This document shows, piece after piece, positions 1 to 12,304 of a DNA stretch of 64,000 nucleotides. The notes beneath the pieces are model-generated. The model searched no databases, was not told the origin of the DNA, and was given only the letters and a program-made list of their open reading frames with translations. The stretch comes from Paramarasmius palmivorus (lineage: Eukaryota; Basidiomycota; Agaricomycetes; Agaricales; Marasmiaceae): contig JAYKXP010000046.1 in the NCBI GenBank assembly GCA_037176845.1, positions 310,001-374,000 on the forward strand, read 5' to 3'. Positions within the stretch are counted from its first letter, which is position 1, and every line of letters starts with the position of its first letter. Position numbers and translations under genes: made by a program.

Positions 1-287
1 TAGCTTCCAGCTATGTTCAATCCTGTGAACCAAGTACATCAATACGTCCCAACAATGCGGAGCGCCTTCCAAACGTTCTCGACACATCTGACCGGTCGCC
101 TGACTATTCACCACGAAATCAGGTCCTCGGAAGTAGCCAGCCGGGGTGCACGGATTGTGTTGCATAGCTGCGACATGTGGGATCAATGAAACCGATTTCC
201 CCCTCCTTCTTTACGACACTGAGTGACAAACAACTGAGCTGTGAATTTGTGCAAGAAAATTCTATAGAACGATACATTGGAGTCTAA

Positions 288-1734
288 TCAGATCTTCATT
301 TTTCGCATCTGCTTCGCAGTAGTTTCTTCAGTTTCTTTCCAATTACCTGCGTCCCTCTTCAACGTGATTCTGGCCTTCGGACCGACAATGCTTTGGACAG
401 CAGCTTTCTACGTGTCGTAGTTGGTGTGAGCATAATGCCACTCTAAGTCACAGCAAAGATAAATACCTGGCTAAACGTATCTTCAAGTAAAGTGATTGAC
501 CTCAAAACAGGGAACGTCTTGTATGGTGGTCGCCCACCCTTTCCGATAGGAACGAGCATCATGGTAAACTGAACTTCCACTACGTCGCCAGTTCGGAAGA
601 CAGCTGGAGAGGCAGGATCGAATCTGTATAATATATTGTAAGACCGTCTACAGTATATCGTCGTAAACAGAAAGGGGAAAAAAACTCACTTGATGTCGTC
701 ATGGTCAACAATACTCTTGATCCGTTCATATGTCACGACGTTCTCCTTAGTGTGGACGAAGTCAGACCCTGCTAGCTTCCGAAGGATATCATAGGGGTCG
801 ACGTCTTGCGCGAAGTTCACGGCTGCCTCCCCTTCGACTAGGCGACGAGGAGAGAAAAAGCGGTTACTGATGTGGAGGGTAGTGGCGCCGTCAATTTCAC
901 CAAAGCAGGCCAATGGTTCTGCATCTGGCACCGGAACATTTCTCTTCAAAACATGGTCTACAATCTTGATGCCATCGACGGCCTTCTGGAACTCTCCAGA
1001 ACCAAAGCCCGTGATAGTCAGGCCTTGACGAAGAAATCCAGCGCGAGCACGCCTAAGAACGAAAAGGGTTAAGGACGAAGACGATAATAAACATAATTGT
1101 CAGCACTCACTTGCCAGGGTACTTCGTGAAAGGAGGCAGGTCAATGAAAGAAGCCACACCTTGGATTTTGAAGACGAGTTCTTCTGGCTCTTCAAGGTTT
1201 GTTACCATCCTCCAAGCACACGGTATACCGCCGTGGATAGTATCCATTTGAAGTGTACCCTATGGACGGTTTTCAGTGCTATACATTGTGACAGAAAGCA
1301 AGACACTGACTTCAACAACCTGCGACACGTTCGGTTTTGAATGCTCGGCCGCGTTCCTGGTTACAAACCAGTTATCAAGACAGACTTCTGCGATGAGAAG
1401 AGTTGGAATCTACATTGTGGACAGACAAAGAGACTTACTAGCGCCTTCCACGTCGTAATTGTCAATCATAGCAGGTGTGATAGGTGGCAGGGAGTACGAA
1501 AACTTCAGACTGATCTGGATGTGTTATATGCCCCGGGAGATACGCCTGTGCGCGGGTTTACAACCGGTATTTTGATAATGCTGAGTGGTCGGATGCGGTC
1601 AAACTTCGTTCAATTCGGGGTCGCTAGAGTCGTGTACTTAGTCATTACAGCATTGGACAGGCAATCTTTTTTTAAATCACTTGCCAGGTACCATAGCGCT
1701 CTGTGTCTTGATTCAAGTCGCTGTCCGAAGTCAT
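288..1734 (-). CDS. Unrecognised multi-exon protein, probably a fungal lineage-specific family
   Basis: I do not recognise a named function. Reading the minus strand, the protein starts MTSDSDLNQDTERYGTW (ATG at 1734) and continues through several short introns. One exon contains SLKFSYSLPPITPAMIDNY, another KRNVPVPDAEPLACFGEIDG. The last exons read FRTGDVVEVQFTMMLVPIGK and KAAVQSIVGPKARITLKRD, ending at a TGA at 288-290. The final intron has in-phase borders. The exons keep one coherent frame and show no signal peptide or membrane segment. From memory, similar proteins with a 'GDVVEVQ...MLVPIGKGGRPPYK' segment are common uncharacterised Agaricomycete proteins; I cannot check that here. It shares a divergent promoter with the gene starting at 2200. 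Exon borders in the 5' half are approximate. Confidence 0.6.
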
Positions 1735-2199
1735 GAGAGTGGAGGAAAGAAAATTTCACCCGCGGTCTCGAAGTTGGGAAGCTGGTGTGACGTCAACTAC
1801 GCGTGCACGTGCACCTTTCCCAAACAGCGCTTCGTAAACCTTCTTCCCTTTCTCTTCCCTTCCTGTCGTTGTGCAAGGTTCCGACTCCACTTTATTTATA
1901 TTCTATGACAACGTTTCTCTAGCTTTTTTACACATCCAAGCCATTTATCGCATACCCGCCATTCTCGGACAATACCTGTCAACTTTGCATTCACTGGAAA
2001 ATTTTCTGGTCCGCGCTCGAGAAATGAAGATGTGAGAGGTATCTCCTAGGACCAAAGAAGGTGCGCTTGTATTTTTTTTTTTTTTCCATGCGACGAGTAG
2101 TATAAAGTACGATGAAATCTTCTCAGCAATGATCAAGTCCTCCAAACCAATCCAAGAACCAATATCTTGCTCTAAAGTCTTCACAAACGCGCGTCTACA
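1735..2199. promoter_or_regulatory. Divergent promoter with CRE and E-box
   Basis: This 465-bp gap separates two genes transcribed away from each other. It contains a perfect CRE-type palindrome TGACGTCA at 1788-1795 and an E-box CACGTG at 1806-1811 inside the longer palindrome GCACGTGC (1805-1812). A T-rich run lies near 2070-2086. bZIP and bHLH factors are known to bind such sites; their use here is inferred. Confidence 0.45.
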
Positions 2200-4931
2200 A
2201 TGGCCCCAAAGACTCAAGCACAGCTTAAACCCTCTTTGCCTGCCCCGATCTTTCGAAACGCTGGCAAGACAGCTAATACATCGCGTCGAAATGAACCCGA
2301 GAGCATCGCCGGCAATAGCGAACGCGGTCTCGACACAGGCGTCACTTTCAGGTGAGAGTTGTCTATGCATACGAGGGCAGAATTCTAACGCAAATAATTT
2401 ATCCTTACAGTCCAAAGCTCAAACCTGCCAACATGACACGTCCAGTGTCTCCGCTACAATTTATGTGCCAGGAAGAAAGTCAGTCCTCTGCGACTCCAAG
2501 CGAGCATCCCGGGAGGTTGGTTCATCATTAAAGCATCTATCTCAAATCATTAATCTCCATGCCAGTGTACCTGAAAAGATGGTACGGTTCGCAGTTCCCG
2601 CCTCGCCCAAGTTTGGTACCCTTCCTGGAATCACTGGCGATGTCTCGGTCAACTTGAACCCACTCTTGGTAGGCGGGCATGGTGATCATTCTGCGACGTC
2701 TGCTCGTACTGAGGAAAACACTATGATCGACGAAACAAAAGGTCGCCGTACTAGTGAACGGTTGTAAGACCCATTATCACTCAAACAGGTTGATATTACG
2801 CTGACTCAGTTCATCAGGCGAAAACAAAATGAGCGATCGCAAAACGGGGAGGAAGCTAATCAAGAGTGAGTTTCTTTCAATTATCAGTACACTTCTCTTT
2901 CTGACGATTCTCATCGTTCTCAGGTATTACGAAGACTATTCTCAGATCGTGTACGAACGCAAGCCAACTCAAGCACAGCAACAAGGACCCAAGCAGAAGA
3001 TACCTTTGCTCAAAATACATAATCCAGCCACTTCGAACGTCGCTTCCACTTCTACCAGTGTCCCGAAGAAATTCACTGAGCGACTCTCTCCAGACTGGTA
3101 CGTGCTTGACATGAAGCATCTCTTGGCAAGACCTTATCTATTTATACTACAGGGACGAAAAAGAAATGGCCAAAAATTTCTCCAACGCCCAGTACCAGAA
3201 GAATACCAACCTTAAACGTGGACGAGAAAAGTAAGTCAGTAATTTGCGTCCGCGACAGACCTGACTGACAAGTATTTATCATAGTGTCTCTGAAGATCAC
3301 TCGGCGCAACGCAGGAAGATAGATCAAAGTAACCATGATCGCGAGGCCACGAGCACAAAAACAGCAACAACAGATCCCATGCAAGCATCGCATGCTAGTC
3401 GGTGGGTTGTTCCCCTTCTTGATGCATATACAATCACCACTAATGCCGCTCCGAATAGTGACGCTAAATCAGCGCAGCTTCCAGCAGAGTCAAAGACAAA
3501 AGAACCTCGCGTTGCTAACCCAGTGCAAACCGACAGAGACACCTCAGTTACACTCAGCTCGGAAAGCGACAAGGACGAGAACGCAGCAGGTCCTTCAAAC
3601 ACTATGTCGGCTCAAAGTACTCAAGCACCCAGGTTAGTTACCATACGAAATTTCTATTATCCTATCGCAATCTAAATATCAATTTTGATCTGACTAGCGA
3701 ATTACATCCTGTGGCGAAACAAATATTCAAAGCAAGACTACAGCATCGAGTACTCCGACCATTTTATTCCGAATTCGCACAGCAAGAATGGGTTCCTCAG
3801 TATGTTATTCAATAGTTCGTTATGGCCGGATACTGACCTACTCATTCAGAATGACTGCCGGAAAGCTCGTACCGTACCTCAGTACAAAAGACCTGGCGGC
3901 TAGGGAAGTATGCACGGCTAGATATGGACCTATCATGAGGCAGCTAAACGGACTGGAACAAACGTACGTCTACAGTTTCTAATAGTCTTTCCCATCTCAA
4001 TCCTTATTCTTCTAGTGCGCTAGTTCGTATGATGACGTTCGAGAAGCATGAGATCTATATCAACATAACGAGGTCGGCGCCACAGAACATTCGTACAGGT
4101 CGTGAACTGGATGCATGTCTCGTCCATCAAGGATCGCATGCAGATCGCCCGGTCACATTTGTATGTCCTGGGTTCGTAACAAGCTCGGAACTTGTCCGAG
4201 GCAGCGGCGAAGTCGACAACTTTGCCAGGAAGCTCTACGTCCAGCTAATGTCACAGGACTTCGAATACGCAAGCGCGTTCATATGTACTCTTATGGGCGA
4301 CAATGTTGTCCATTGTCCTATATTTGGTGGATCCTTATGTCTTCAATCGAAGAAGCAAAAATCGCAAGGGAGCGTAAGGAAAAATCGTGAGTAAATTTTG
4401 CGTTTATACACTGGGAAAGTAATCTGACCATCTTTTAGCTAGTCCAAACAAACGCGACCTCAACCGTTTCAGCCGAACGAAGAGCAAGAGGAATGAGCGC
4501 CCAAGGATGCCTTTACCGGTGGACGCACCGTTCAGGCTCTATCATCATGATAGTAAGTCTCTTAACCGAATCTGATTATTGTAAACAAAAAGACTTAGGA
4601 TCGTGCAGTGCCTATATATGACGGCAGACCCAATGGTCCCAGTGGTATCGAAGGATTCCGACCAGAATCCTCAAACTGGGACAATTTGTCTGCTATGCCG
4701 CGTTACGAAGGTGAAATCCCTGTTGGTTCTCTGGTCATTCCCGGCTTCACATTAGCCGGACCCTGGAACATAGACACGAATCCCAGCCACCCGACCGCTC
4801 ACTTCAACCTCATGTTCGCCATAGTTCTTTCTACCTTGGACGGAGCCAGTGAAGACAGTGGCGAATATGAGGATCCTGACGACTCCGGAATAGAGACTGA
4901 TTGTTCTTACGACGAACAGGATGACATGTAA
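2200..4931 (+). CDS. Unrecognised multi-exon, charged protein
   Basis: No family recognised. The ATG at 2200 opens MAPKTQAQLKPSLPAPIFRN and the frame can be followed through about a dozen small introns. The first half is polar and Ser/Thr/Gln-rich, with basic patches such as AQRRKIDQSNHDR, and could be disordered and nuclear. The middle is more folded-looking (EICTARYGPIMRQLNGLEQT-like, then HEIYINITRSAPQNIRTGRE). The last exon reads GPSGIEGFRPESSNWDNLSA and PGFTLAGPWNIDTNPSHPTA, then ends in an acidic tail and TAA at 4929-4931. No signal peptide or transmembrane segment is seen. The intron around 4300-4350 is uncertain, because the frame must change between the DNFARKLYVQLMSQDFEY exon and the RERKEKS exon. 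It looks like one of the many lineage-specific proteins of mushroom fungi. Confidence 0.55.
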
Positions 4932-5718
4932 CAGGACGAGCGATGTGTTTACAGTAGAATAAGATGAATGTGTACGAAATATATCTTGATCCGTGCAATT
5001 AAAGTTGTTTTTCCAGTGAAGCAAGGTATATCAGAGCGGCTATCGTGGGAAACCGGATGTCTCCGTGCTTGACGACGTTGGTTCTCGCAAGTCACATCGA
5101 ACTCGCCTTACAGTGCCAATTGCCTAAAGAATTGTCGCTAAGAAATAGGTCTACTGCATCTTTGGTAATGTTTTCTATCATTTCAAGGTCCCCGCAGACC
5201 CTGAACGGCCGTGCGGCAATGTAGATCCAATCTTGCGATCAGGGTAGGAGGGGGGGAGAAAACTGAAAACTAGAACATTCTTGCGAAACATAACAATGGC
5301 TAGTGAATGGTATGTGGTGATCAGCTTGCCTCTTGCCGTGTTTCTCATAAGAGTTGTCAGAGTGCTCAGCGTCGAGCTATTGGCCTTTTGTTGTAAGTCG
5401 TATCGTACCAGCTTCTTCGGATCCGATTGAATCACACCTCGAAGGTCGTTGCTTAGCGGAGACGCAATTTGTCTCGCTGAAGGGTCCTTCCAACGAGATT
5501 CGAGCCTAAAGATTGGTTTTGTTCCCATTCTTAGCGAGTAACTCGCGGAGCGTTACGTTTAAGCCTGCTAAGTCATTTACTTCTGGAACTTCTCCGAGAA
5601 TACCAGTAACCACTTACCATCGACCTATCAAATATATCAAAACCGGATCAAACGCGACCTGTTCAAAAATATAAAAGACCAACCAACGGCTGGAGCCACC
5701 TCACGCTCCTCTCCCAAA
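4932..5718. other. Intergenic; TATA box for the DUF6534 gene
   Basis: No gene supported. A minus-strand open frame at 5178-5528 lacks recognisable content. A TATAAAAG box at 5670-5677 sits about 45 bp before the ATG at 5719 and probably serves that gene. Confidence 0.4.
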
Positions 5719-7866
5719 ATGACGACAACTAATTCAGAGACACCTGTTCATGGCATCGACAAGACGGTAAGTCTGTAGTCATTACCATAGCTAAACAATG
5801 TACACGTTTGACCGGTGCTACGCATCCTACAGATGGGCGCCCTGTTCGTCGGAATTCTCCTGGCGTCCATGTAGGCCTACCATAAATTCAAGGTCAAACC
5901 AATTCAATTTACATTCAATAGTCTTTGGGGCGTCGTAGGCTATCAAGCATGGTCCTACTACCGAGTATTCGAATCCAGTTAATACTCGACGAGCTCCCCC
6001 ATTAACAATCTTTATTTATATAGATATACAGACGAAAGGATTCATGGAGAATGCAGGCGATGGTGTGTGGATTGTCGCACTTCAGTAGACGGCACTCAAT
6101 TATATTTTCAGGTCGGTTTTGTTGTGTGAGACTCGCGCCACGAACTACGAAGCATGATAACTCAAGGTTCAAATCCAGCATAATGGACACCCTCCATCAA
6201 ACTATGATCTCTCATGTTCTATACTCTTACCTGGTCAAAGATTTCTCCAACCCCGACGCTCTGGACCGGATTATTTGGTAAGCGTTTCTCTGTGACTGAT
6301 CGTATCTATAACACTGACGACGTTTGCCAGGACGTTATTGGTAAATCTTAGCTTGACTACCTTCTTCAAAGTTTATTAAACTATTACAGCTAATGATAGT
6401 TTTCACGGTACGGCTCGTTTACGAGGTCACATCCTTTATATTAATTGATATATAGGGCGTGATCGCGATGATAGTCCAATTGTGGGTTATTTGATACCAC
6501 TGAACGATATCCGACTCTACTAGCTTCCATCGCAGTTTCCTTTTGTGGAGACTATGGATATGTACGTCTTTTCCTACCAAGTTCTACACCAAGCCGTACC
6601 AATGTGCTACATACAGTTAGCCAGAAGACATTGTCCATCACTACGATACTCGTAAGTATAGATATAACACAACACCTGCCTTGTGCTCACGCACTGTCTA
6701 TGACTCAGATCCTCCTGGCGCTAGCAGAATTTGCAGTAACTATGGGTGCGTCGTGAATGACCGTCACAGGCTTTACTGTACGTTGGATCTATTTACTCTC
6801 GTTTCAGTATACTTCGGACAATCGTAAGCCACTTCATGCTTTGAAATACTAACACTGATAACTCCATACACCGCTAGGTGGCAAATCGCGACATTTAATG
6901 AACTGAAACAATTGAATGTAAGCATCTCAAGATCGACCGTCGCAAAGACACTGAAAAAAATATGACCAGGTTTTATCGCGCGTTGTGAATGCATTGAGCG
7001 CCGGTACCGATGTCGCGATCTCGGCGTCACTGTCCTGGTACCTCTGGTCCTCAAAGTCAGGCATGCCCGAGTAAGACGCAATCTGACTCAAACCAAGACA
7101 CCTGCTAAGAAAGCCGTCGCTGCAGTACTGATAGAATTATGGCGAAACTGATATATTTTTGTGTGAGAACGGGCTTGCTAACATCGTAAGTGCCATACTT
7201 GCCAAAAGAGCACTGTAGTCTTACATACCTTTTCGCCCCAAACCAATTATAGGATATGTGCTATATTGTCCCTGATAACGGTGTGGTTCTCGTTCGCTTG
7301 GATTTGACGCTAACTTATGATTCACAGATCACGATCTGGCCGGATACATTCCTTTACATCGCATTCTATGTGATACTTGCTCGGTGTACGCGCTGTCAAC
7401 TATATATCACCTATATATGACTCATACTAATCAAATTACGGTCCTCTAGTCCACTCTACTTCGTTTTTCTCGACGTAAGTGCACTTACCCAGTCGCTACT
7501 AGTCGTTTGATATCGGTACACGCCCTTTACAGACTTAATTCTCGCGAAGAGCTTCGTCGATCCAACACCTCTGGCGACGGAACCGCTTTCATAGGTAGCA
7601 TTTCGCTGACCTTCAACACCCCACGTTCCGCGGCCGCAGCCCCTAGCACGGTGAGTAAACGAGAAAGAAAGGTCTTCCGTTGTTTTCTCACTTCGTCCCA
7701 GCATCACGTTCTCGACCTTGAAGCCGACGAGGAACACGTACCCAAGTCCCAGGGCAAGATTCGTCTAGACGCCGAGTCGCAATCAGATTCAGAACCAGCA
7801 AGTCTCTCCTCTTGTTTATCCTGTACTTTACAGGCCTGCTTCACGCTGACAACTCCGTTTACGTAG
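5719..7866 (+). CDS. DUF6534 seven-transmembrane protein (first copy)
   Basis: Integral membrane protein of the Agaricomycete DUF6534 family; molecular role unknown, GPCR-like in topology only. About a dozen small exons join into a coherent product: MTTTNSETPVHGIDKTMGAL, then VVGYQAWSYYRVFES, MDTLHQTMISHVLYSYLVKD, VIAMIVQ...FLLWRLWI, LSQKTLSITTILILLALAEF, VVNALSAGTDVAISASLSWY, DRIMAKLIYFCVRTGLLTS and ITIWPDTFLYIAFYVILAR. The tail reads LLATLNSREELRRSN and is polar and acidic, with a stop at 7864-7866. The succession of hydrophobic segments, the 'D-T-L-H-Q' segment, the 'T-G-L-L-T-S' segment and the 'N-S-R' end are hallmarks of the family. Raw frames look broken because the introns are very short, but splicing restores every segment. 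A second family member lies at 42.2 kb. Confidence 0.8.
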
Positions 7867-8354
7867 GTCATAGGACAGGCAGTCTAAACTCACCCGCAAC
7901 AAAACGAACGCTCGAACGGTCACACCATACTTCTTGTCTCGTCTCACCAACGCAATTCTCTCTATCGTCCCGTGTGACCATTCACAAGCCCAGCCCATTC
8001 GTTTCACGTTCATTCGTTTTTCAAAAATGTATAGGCCAGACTCTTTCTTGTACCGCCGAAACGTTTCGCGCGTGTTATTGACTATTAGTATGCGTGTAAT
8101 TCATATACTCATAATGCAACTAGTTGGCCCGCTAACATGCAAGCGTCTGCAAGCACGGGGTTCCGAGATATTGCTAAAGAATTATTTTCAGAGCGTCGGT
8201 CAAAAATACTTACATTCATCTCCGATCCCTGCCGAGCGCGACAAATGTAGAAATTTTTTCGCACACAAGAGGGTCCCAAAAAGGAAACTTTTGGCTCATA
8301 AAGACGAATCCTCGTACACTCGGACTCGTAACAAAGATTGACTCTTTGATAGTG
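7867..8354. other. Spacer holding the unresolved 5' part of the glyoxalase-like gene
   Basis: The next gene should begin here, but I cannot find its expected first exon, which in relatives carries a DHI...PPG segment. A frame starting at 8138 (MQASASTGFRDIAKELFSE) has no visible similarity to it. An acceptor-like TTTGATAG precedes the first recognisable exon at about 8354. Confidence 0.3.
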
Positions 8355-9210
8355 TTTTGCCCGGTGGCAAACATGCAGACGGCTTGACGGAAAATGCACT
8401 TGTAGTAAGTTTTCTTTTCTTTTTTTTTGAAGTACAATAAACTGAACAGCGCATGGGTTAGGTGTTGAAGGACGGCGTTTATCTAGAGTTGATATCCTTT
8501 GTACATCCACCATCGTGGTACCCACCTGGCACACCCGCAAGGCTTAAACGCGATAGTCACAGATGGGCAAAGAGTTCTCCAGGATGGATCGACTACGCTT
8601 TTCTAGGAAATGGTTCAGAAATATGTCGAATATCGGATATCATTAACAACCGCGCGAGATCGGACGGTCATGATGATCTCTACGCTCCTGAACAGAGCGG
8701 TGGGAGGACGAGACCCGATGGCAATGTTCTAAAATGGCTCATCACGGCTCCTCCAGCCGAGAAAACAGGAATCCTGCCGTTTTTCTGCGGGGACATCACT
8801 AATCGCTCTTTAAGAGTACGCCCTCCTTCATTTCTCAGCCGCTTCAGGAGTCTCACAAGATTGCTCAGGTTCCCACAGAGCCACCTTCAAACGCTGAACA
8901 TCCTTCCTCGGCAATTGGGATATCCCATGTGCTTCTTTCTTGCGCCTCAGCTGAGATAGAGGGGCTGAAACGACAAATAATTTATGTTGTCGGGGAAGAT
9001 CCAGTTACTTCTCGCTCACAGTTGTTCGAATGGAATTTGACGACCCTTAACGGGGAGAGAGGTCAAAGTTGTCGCCTAATACTGGAAGAGAATGCCTCCT
9101 CCTCCAAGCTTGGCACCTCTATTGCGGAAATTGGCATTTACGTGGACACAATGCCCAACAAGGACACTGCAGCAACACCCTACGGGATAATTAGATGGGT
9201 GAAAGGCTGA
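8354..9210 (+). CDS. Glyoxalase-like domain protein, 5' end missing or unresolved
   Basis: Member of the glyoxalase-like (PF13468-type) group, which adopts the vicinal-oxygen-chelate fold; substrate unknown. Exons join as VLPGGKHADGLTENALV, an intron, VLKDGVYLELISFVHPPSWY, PGWIDYAFLGNGS, GGRTRPDGNVLKWLITAP, GILPFFCGDITNRSLR, an intron, then VPTEPPSNAEHPSSAIGISH. The final part (GLKRQIIYVVGEDPVTSRSQ to IIRWVKG) ends at TGA 9208-9210. The core from 'LPGGKHADG' onward matches the usual family order. What is missing is the N-terminal strand (typically LDHIVHL..PPG), which should lie just upstream; I found nothing like it between 7867 and 8354. It may be in a divergent exon, or the gene may be truncated at the 5' end. 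It runs toward the minus-strand HMG-box gene, with 375 bp between their 3' ends. Confidence 0.65.
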
Positions 9211-9585
9211 AGGTAGCCGGCAAAGAAACAAGAAAGTAAGATGACGATATTAAGTCTCCGTCGTACACCATTGATATCAATCAACGAAAGCAGGCTCCTT
9301 TCGAATACGAATTGTAAATTTGTCCGTTAGTCGTGAATTTCACTCAAAGAAATGGTATCAAATGCTGCCAGCACAGAGCGAGCATTTCCGAATATCGTAA
9401 AGGTAAGTTAAAACTATACTACATTACAAGTAAATACAGCTGAATTAATGTCAAGCCTACAGATTACTGCGTATAGACATATGAGAAGACAGGAGGTATC
9501 GCTACATACAAAGAGTTCGTGGCCATAACTTATCAATAAGAAAATAACAACATCATACCACAAGGAAAATCAAGATTAATATAGG
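9211..9585. other. Convergent 3' spacer
   Basis: AT-rich gap between the 3' ends of the glyoxalase-like and HMG-box genes. It should hold both polyadenylation regions; nothing else is seen. Confidence 0.3.
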
Positions 9586-10874
9586 TCAGAACCGGATGAA
9601 CCCTTCAAAGACTTTTTGCTCCTCCTCGTAGGACATATCAAATGCGAGGCAATCTCCATTCGTTGCAGCATACTCGTTCATGCCACGCTCAAAGTTACCC
9701 AAAGCGTATCCACGAGCGGCGGCGTGGAGGCTAACCTCGCCAAGCTGGGTATCATACGGGTACGCCGTGTAATATGGGTATTGCTTGGTAGTGTACGTCT
9801 CGTGCTGCCAGGGCTGTTGTCCTATCACATGAGTCTCGCCGGTATGAGCCTCATCGTAGCAGTAGTGATGAGTCGTTGAGGCGGTCGAAGGGGAGGTACA
9901 GGTTGAATCGGGTGGCCAGTACGGCTCGAAGGGCATCACTTGTGCATTACTCGATTGGTAATAAACGCCATCCCAGCTGGTCAAGGAGGAAGAGACGGCA
10001 TCGAGTGGCGATGTGCCATAACCAACGCCATCGCCTTCTGATGGTTCTGGTATAACCATGTCTGCGACGGCCTAACGAAGAGGTGAGCACCTTGATTGAT
10101 ACAAAGTCTGATATGATGACTTACAGTCACGGTGCCTTCAGTACCATCGATACTTGTATCCACGGGAGAATTCTGTGCTTGTGTAGTAGACTTTTCCACG
10201 GACATCGCTCGCCTGGCAGCGTGGGTAGGGGGTTCTGGTCGAACTAGGAATGGTATGGATGGTGTCTTGAGCGGGAGAGACGTGGACCTTCGCCTGGAAG
10301 AATCGGCACCGTCGTTTTTTAGGGATACAGGCTGCTGGCTCTTGGCGCATGAACGCTGCCCGGTAGGATAAGGGTGATGCTTGCGAGACGATGACTTACA
10401 GCCGACTGGGCCTGAAGCAACCCTTTTCCTTGGCTTGTAGACATAGTCAGGATACATTCGCTCATGCGCCACCTTCGCGTCGTCGGCCAGCCGCAAATAA
10501 TACTCCTTATCTTTCGCTGGAAGACACCGCCATGCCTCGGCTGCTCGTTTTGACAGAGACTTGTCTGAGGCCTTGGAGCCGCTGTGCTTTCGAACGTAGT
10601 CACATCGGAAGATGATGAAAGGATTCCTCGGACGGGGTATCCAACCTGGACTTCCCTTTCGGGGGTTGGGTGCCTCTGAGACTGGTTGCATGTCTTGACG
10701 GAAGCATGAGGACGAAGAGGTCGAGGATTCGGAATAGGTATGTGGCGTGTCTGCGCTTACGCCTGCGACGTTGAAGGTGAAGATTTGGCATGGTTGTGAA
10801 GACAAGATGACCTCGTCACCTTCCGAACGAGCCGGCTCCCATCCTTGAATGCGACTTCGGGTGGTCAGCATCAC
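9586..10874 (-). CDS. HMG-box transcription factor (MATA-type HMG)
   Basis: DNA-binding protein with a single HMG box near residues 85-155 of the first exon: RPRNPFIIFRCDYVRKHSG, then SLSKRAAEAWRCLPAKDKEY, then HERMYPDYVYKPRKR. The opening 'RPRNPFIIFR' and the closing 'YPDYVYKPRKR' are characteristic of the MATA/Ste11/Prf1-type HMG boxes found in many fungal regulators of mating and development. A GT-AG intron (10072-10124) joins a Ser/Arg-rich linker (PLKTPSIPFLVRPEPP) to a Tyr- and Pro-rich C-terminal region (TTKQYPYYTAYPYDTQLGEV) that looks like an activation domain, ending GFIRF at 9586-9588. A second perfect-looking intron (10356-10399) can also be drawn inside the linker; using it would shorten the protein. 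Nothing nearby resembles a mating-type locus, so a mating role is not implied. Confidence 0.85.
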
Positions 10875-12299
10875 GCTAGATGGTTATGGAAGTGTGAGCG
10901 GAGGTGGTGGCAGGGCCACGGCGGGAGAATGAAAATATCGGGGATCGGGAGCTGGGTATCGTGCAGCCCTCTGATCTCAGATACTTATATCCTGATATAT
11001 CCACCCATCTTCCTTTGCTATCTCAAAAGGCAGTCGATCACGATCGAAGAAAAAGAAAAGTGCCCGGTCCAGGCAATCAGAACAGCAAACTCTGAGCCAT
11101 CAGAATTCGGCTCAAACCACCGCTTTGGCGCGTTGGCGCTCTACGTCGTACGACAAAGCAATGGCCAGTCACTAGTCACTGATCCTGCTCATCCATGTGG
11201 TGTGGTATTTCCGCCCCAATTGTCCTCAAGGTGGAGACTGACATCGTTTCTAACGCAAGGACCATAATCATGCGACTGCAGCAACAATAATTTGCCGGAA
11301 CGCAGCTGGACGCAGGCACATCTGCATCACTAAGCTGCTTTTGTTGCCGAATCCTCGACAAAAATCAGACAACTCCGCGGGGTCCCACGATCCGAGGAAC
11401 AAGCTGATCACAGGCCAGTCGGCTGTCGTTCTTAAAACATTTTAAATATTGAATGTGATTTCTGGTACGAGCCTACCCCCAAAGGTTTGGTGGAATTAAG
11501 GTCGCGTTAACACCAACACTTGTCATTGAGCAATTTGTTGCAAGGTCGAATTAAAGTTTTTGAGGTGGTAATATCATATACCCCTTTGGCAGTTTTCCAG
11601 TCCAAGGCTCATGAAGAATTGATTGATTACATCACAGATGTAAGGCTCGAATCCTTTGGTCTATGCCAATAGGCTGTCGTAAAGGGTATACTCAGGTAAT
11701 TCCAACATCAGATTCGAAAACATTATGATTTAGAATCGATGCGACCGAAAGTCAGCTCGCGTCCAACTTTCAAGTCGGTCCATGCGCAAGGCAGAATTCA
11801 GAACGCCATCCCTATCTTGACTTGTTTTCATCCATACGGCATATATCCACAGGGATATCTCATGTCCGAAGCCTTCGTGGTATTATCAGGTCAATAGTGT
11901 GGCCGAAGTTCCGAATCAACGCTTGGGTTTAGCTCTCGGATAGCTGAATTGGGGTACATATTGCAACCCTGATGAGCCCCATCAAGGAGGTGCAGGGAGG
12001 CGCCTGGCATCTCCATATTGTTGTTCACTAGTTCCATGCGAAGTGCCTCGCTTCATTGTGAGGCGGCGGAAACGGCGGTCACAACGAAAGTTAGTCGGAG
12101 CCGTAAATGATTGCCGTTCTAGCAGGTTCTGGCCAGTAAAACATCGCGTTAACAATCGTTCGATGGAAAGGCGCAATTATGAAGATAGGTCGAGTTGCCA
12201 GGGCCTAAACTCTTCAGATTAGTACTCGAGTGTTGAACCACCACAACTTCAGAGTATGACAAGGGACAAAGGATGAATCGTGGGCCAAAATGGACCTAG
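10875..12299. other. Intergenic, upstream of HMG-box gene
   Basis: About 1.4 kb. Short open frames here (for example 10845-11267 plus) have no recognisable content. It includes the HMG-box gene promoter; no repeat or RNA gene seen. Confidence 0.3.
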
Positions 12300-12304
12300 G
12301 CCCA

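Noticed and set aside
6160..6180. tRNA B-box-like GGTTCAAATCC
   Set aside because: The flanking bases do not form a T-arm stem, there is no matching A box or acceptor stem, and it lies in an intron of the DUF6534 gene.
5719..7866. DUF6534 gene as a pseudogene because the raw frames contain many stops
   Set aside because: All stops fall in short GT-AG introns; the spliced segments follow the family order without a break.
9586..10874. HMG-box gene as part of a mating-type locus
   Set aside because: No homeodomain, pheromone or pheromone-receptor gene is nearby; HMG-box factors of this type are numerous in basidiomycetes.
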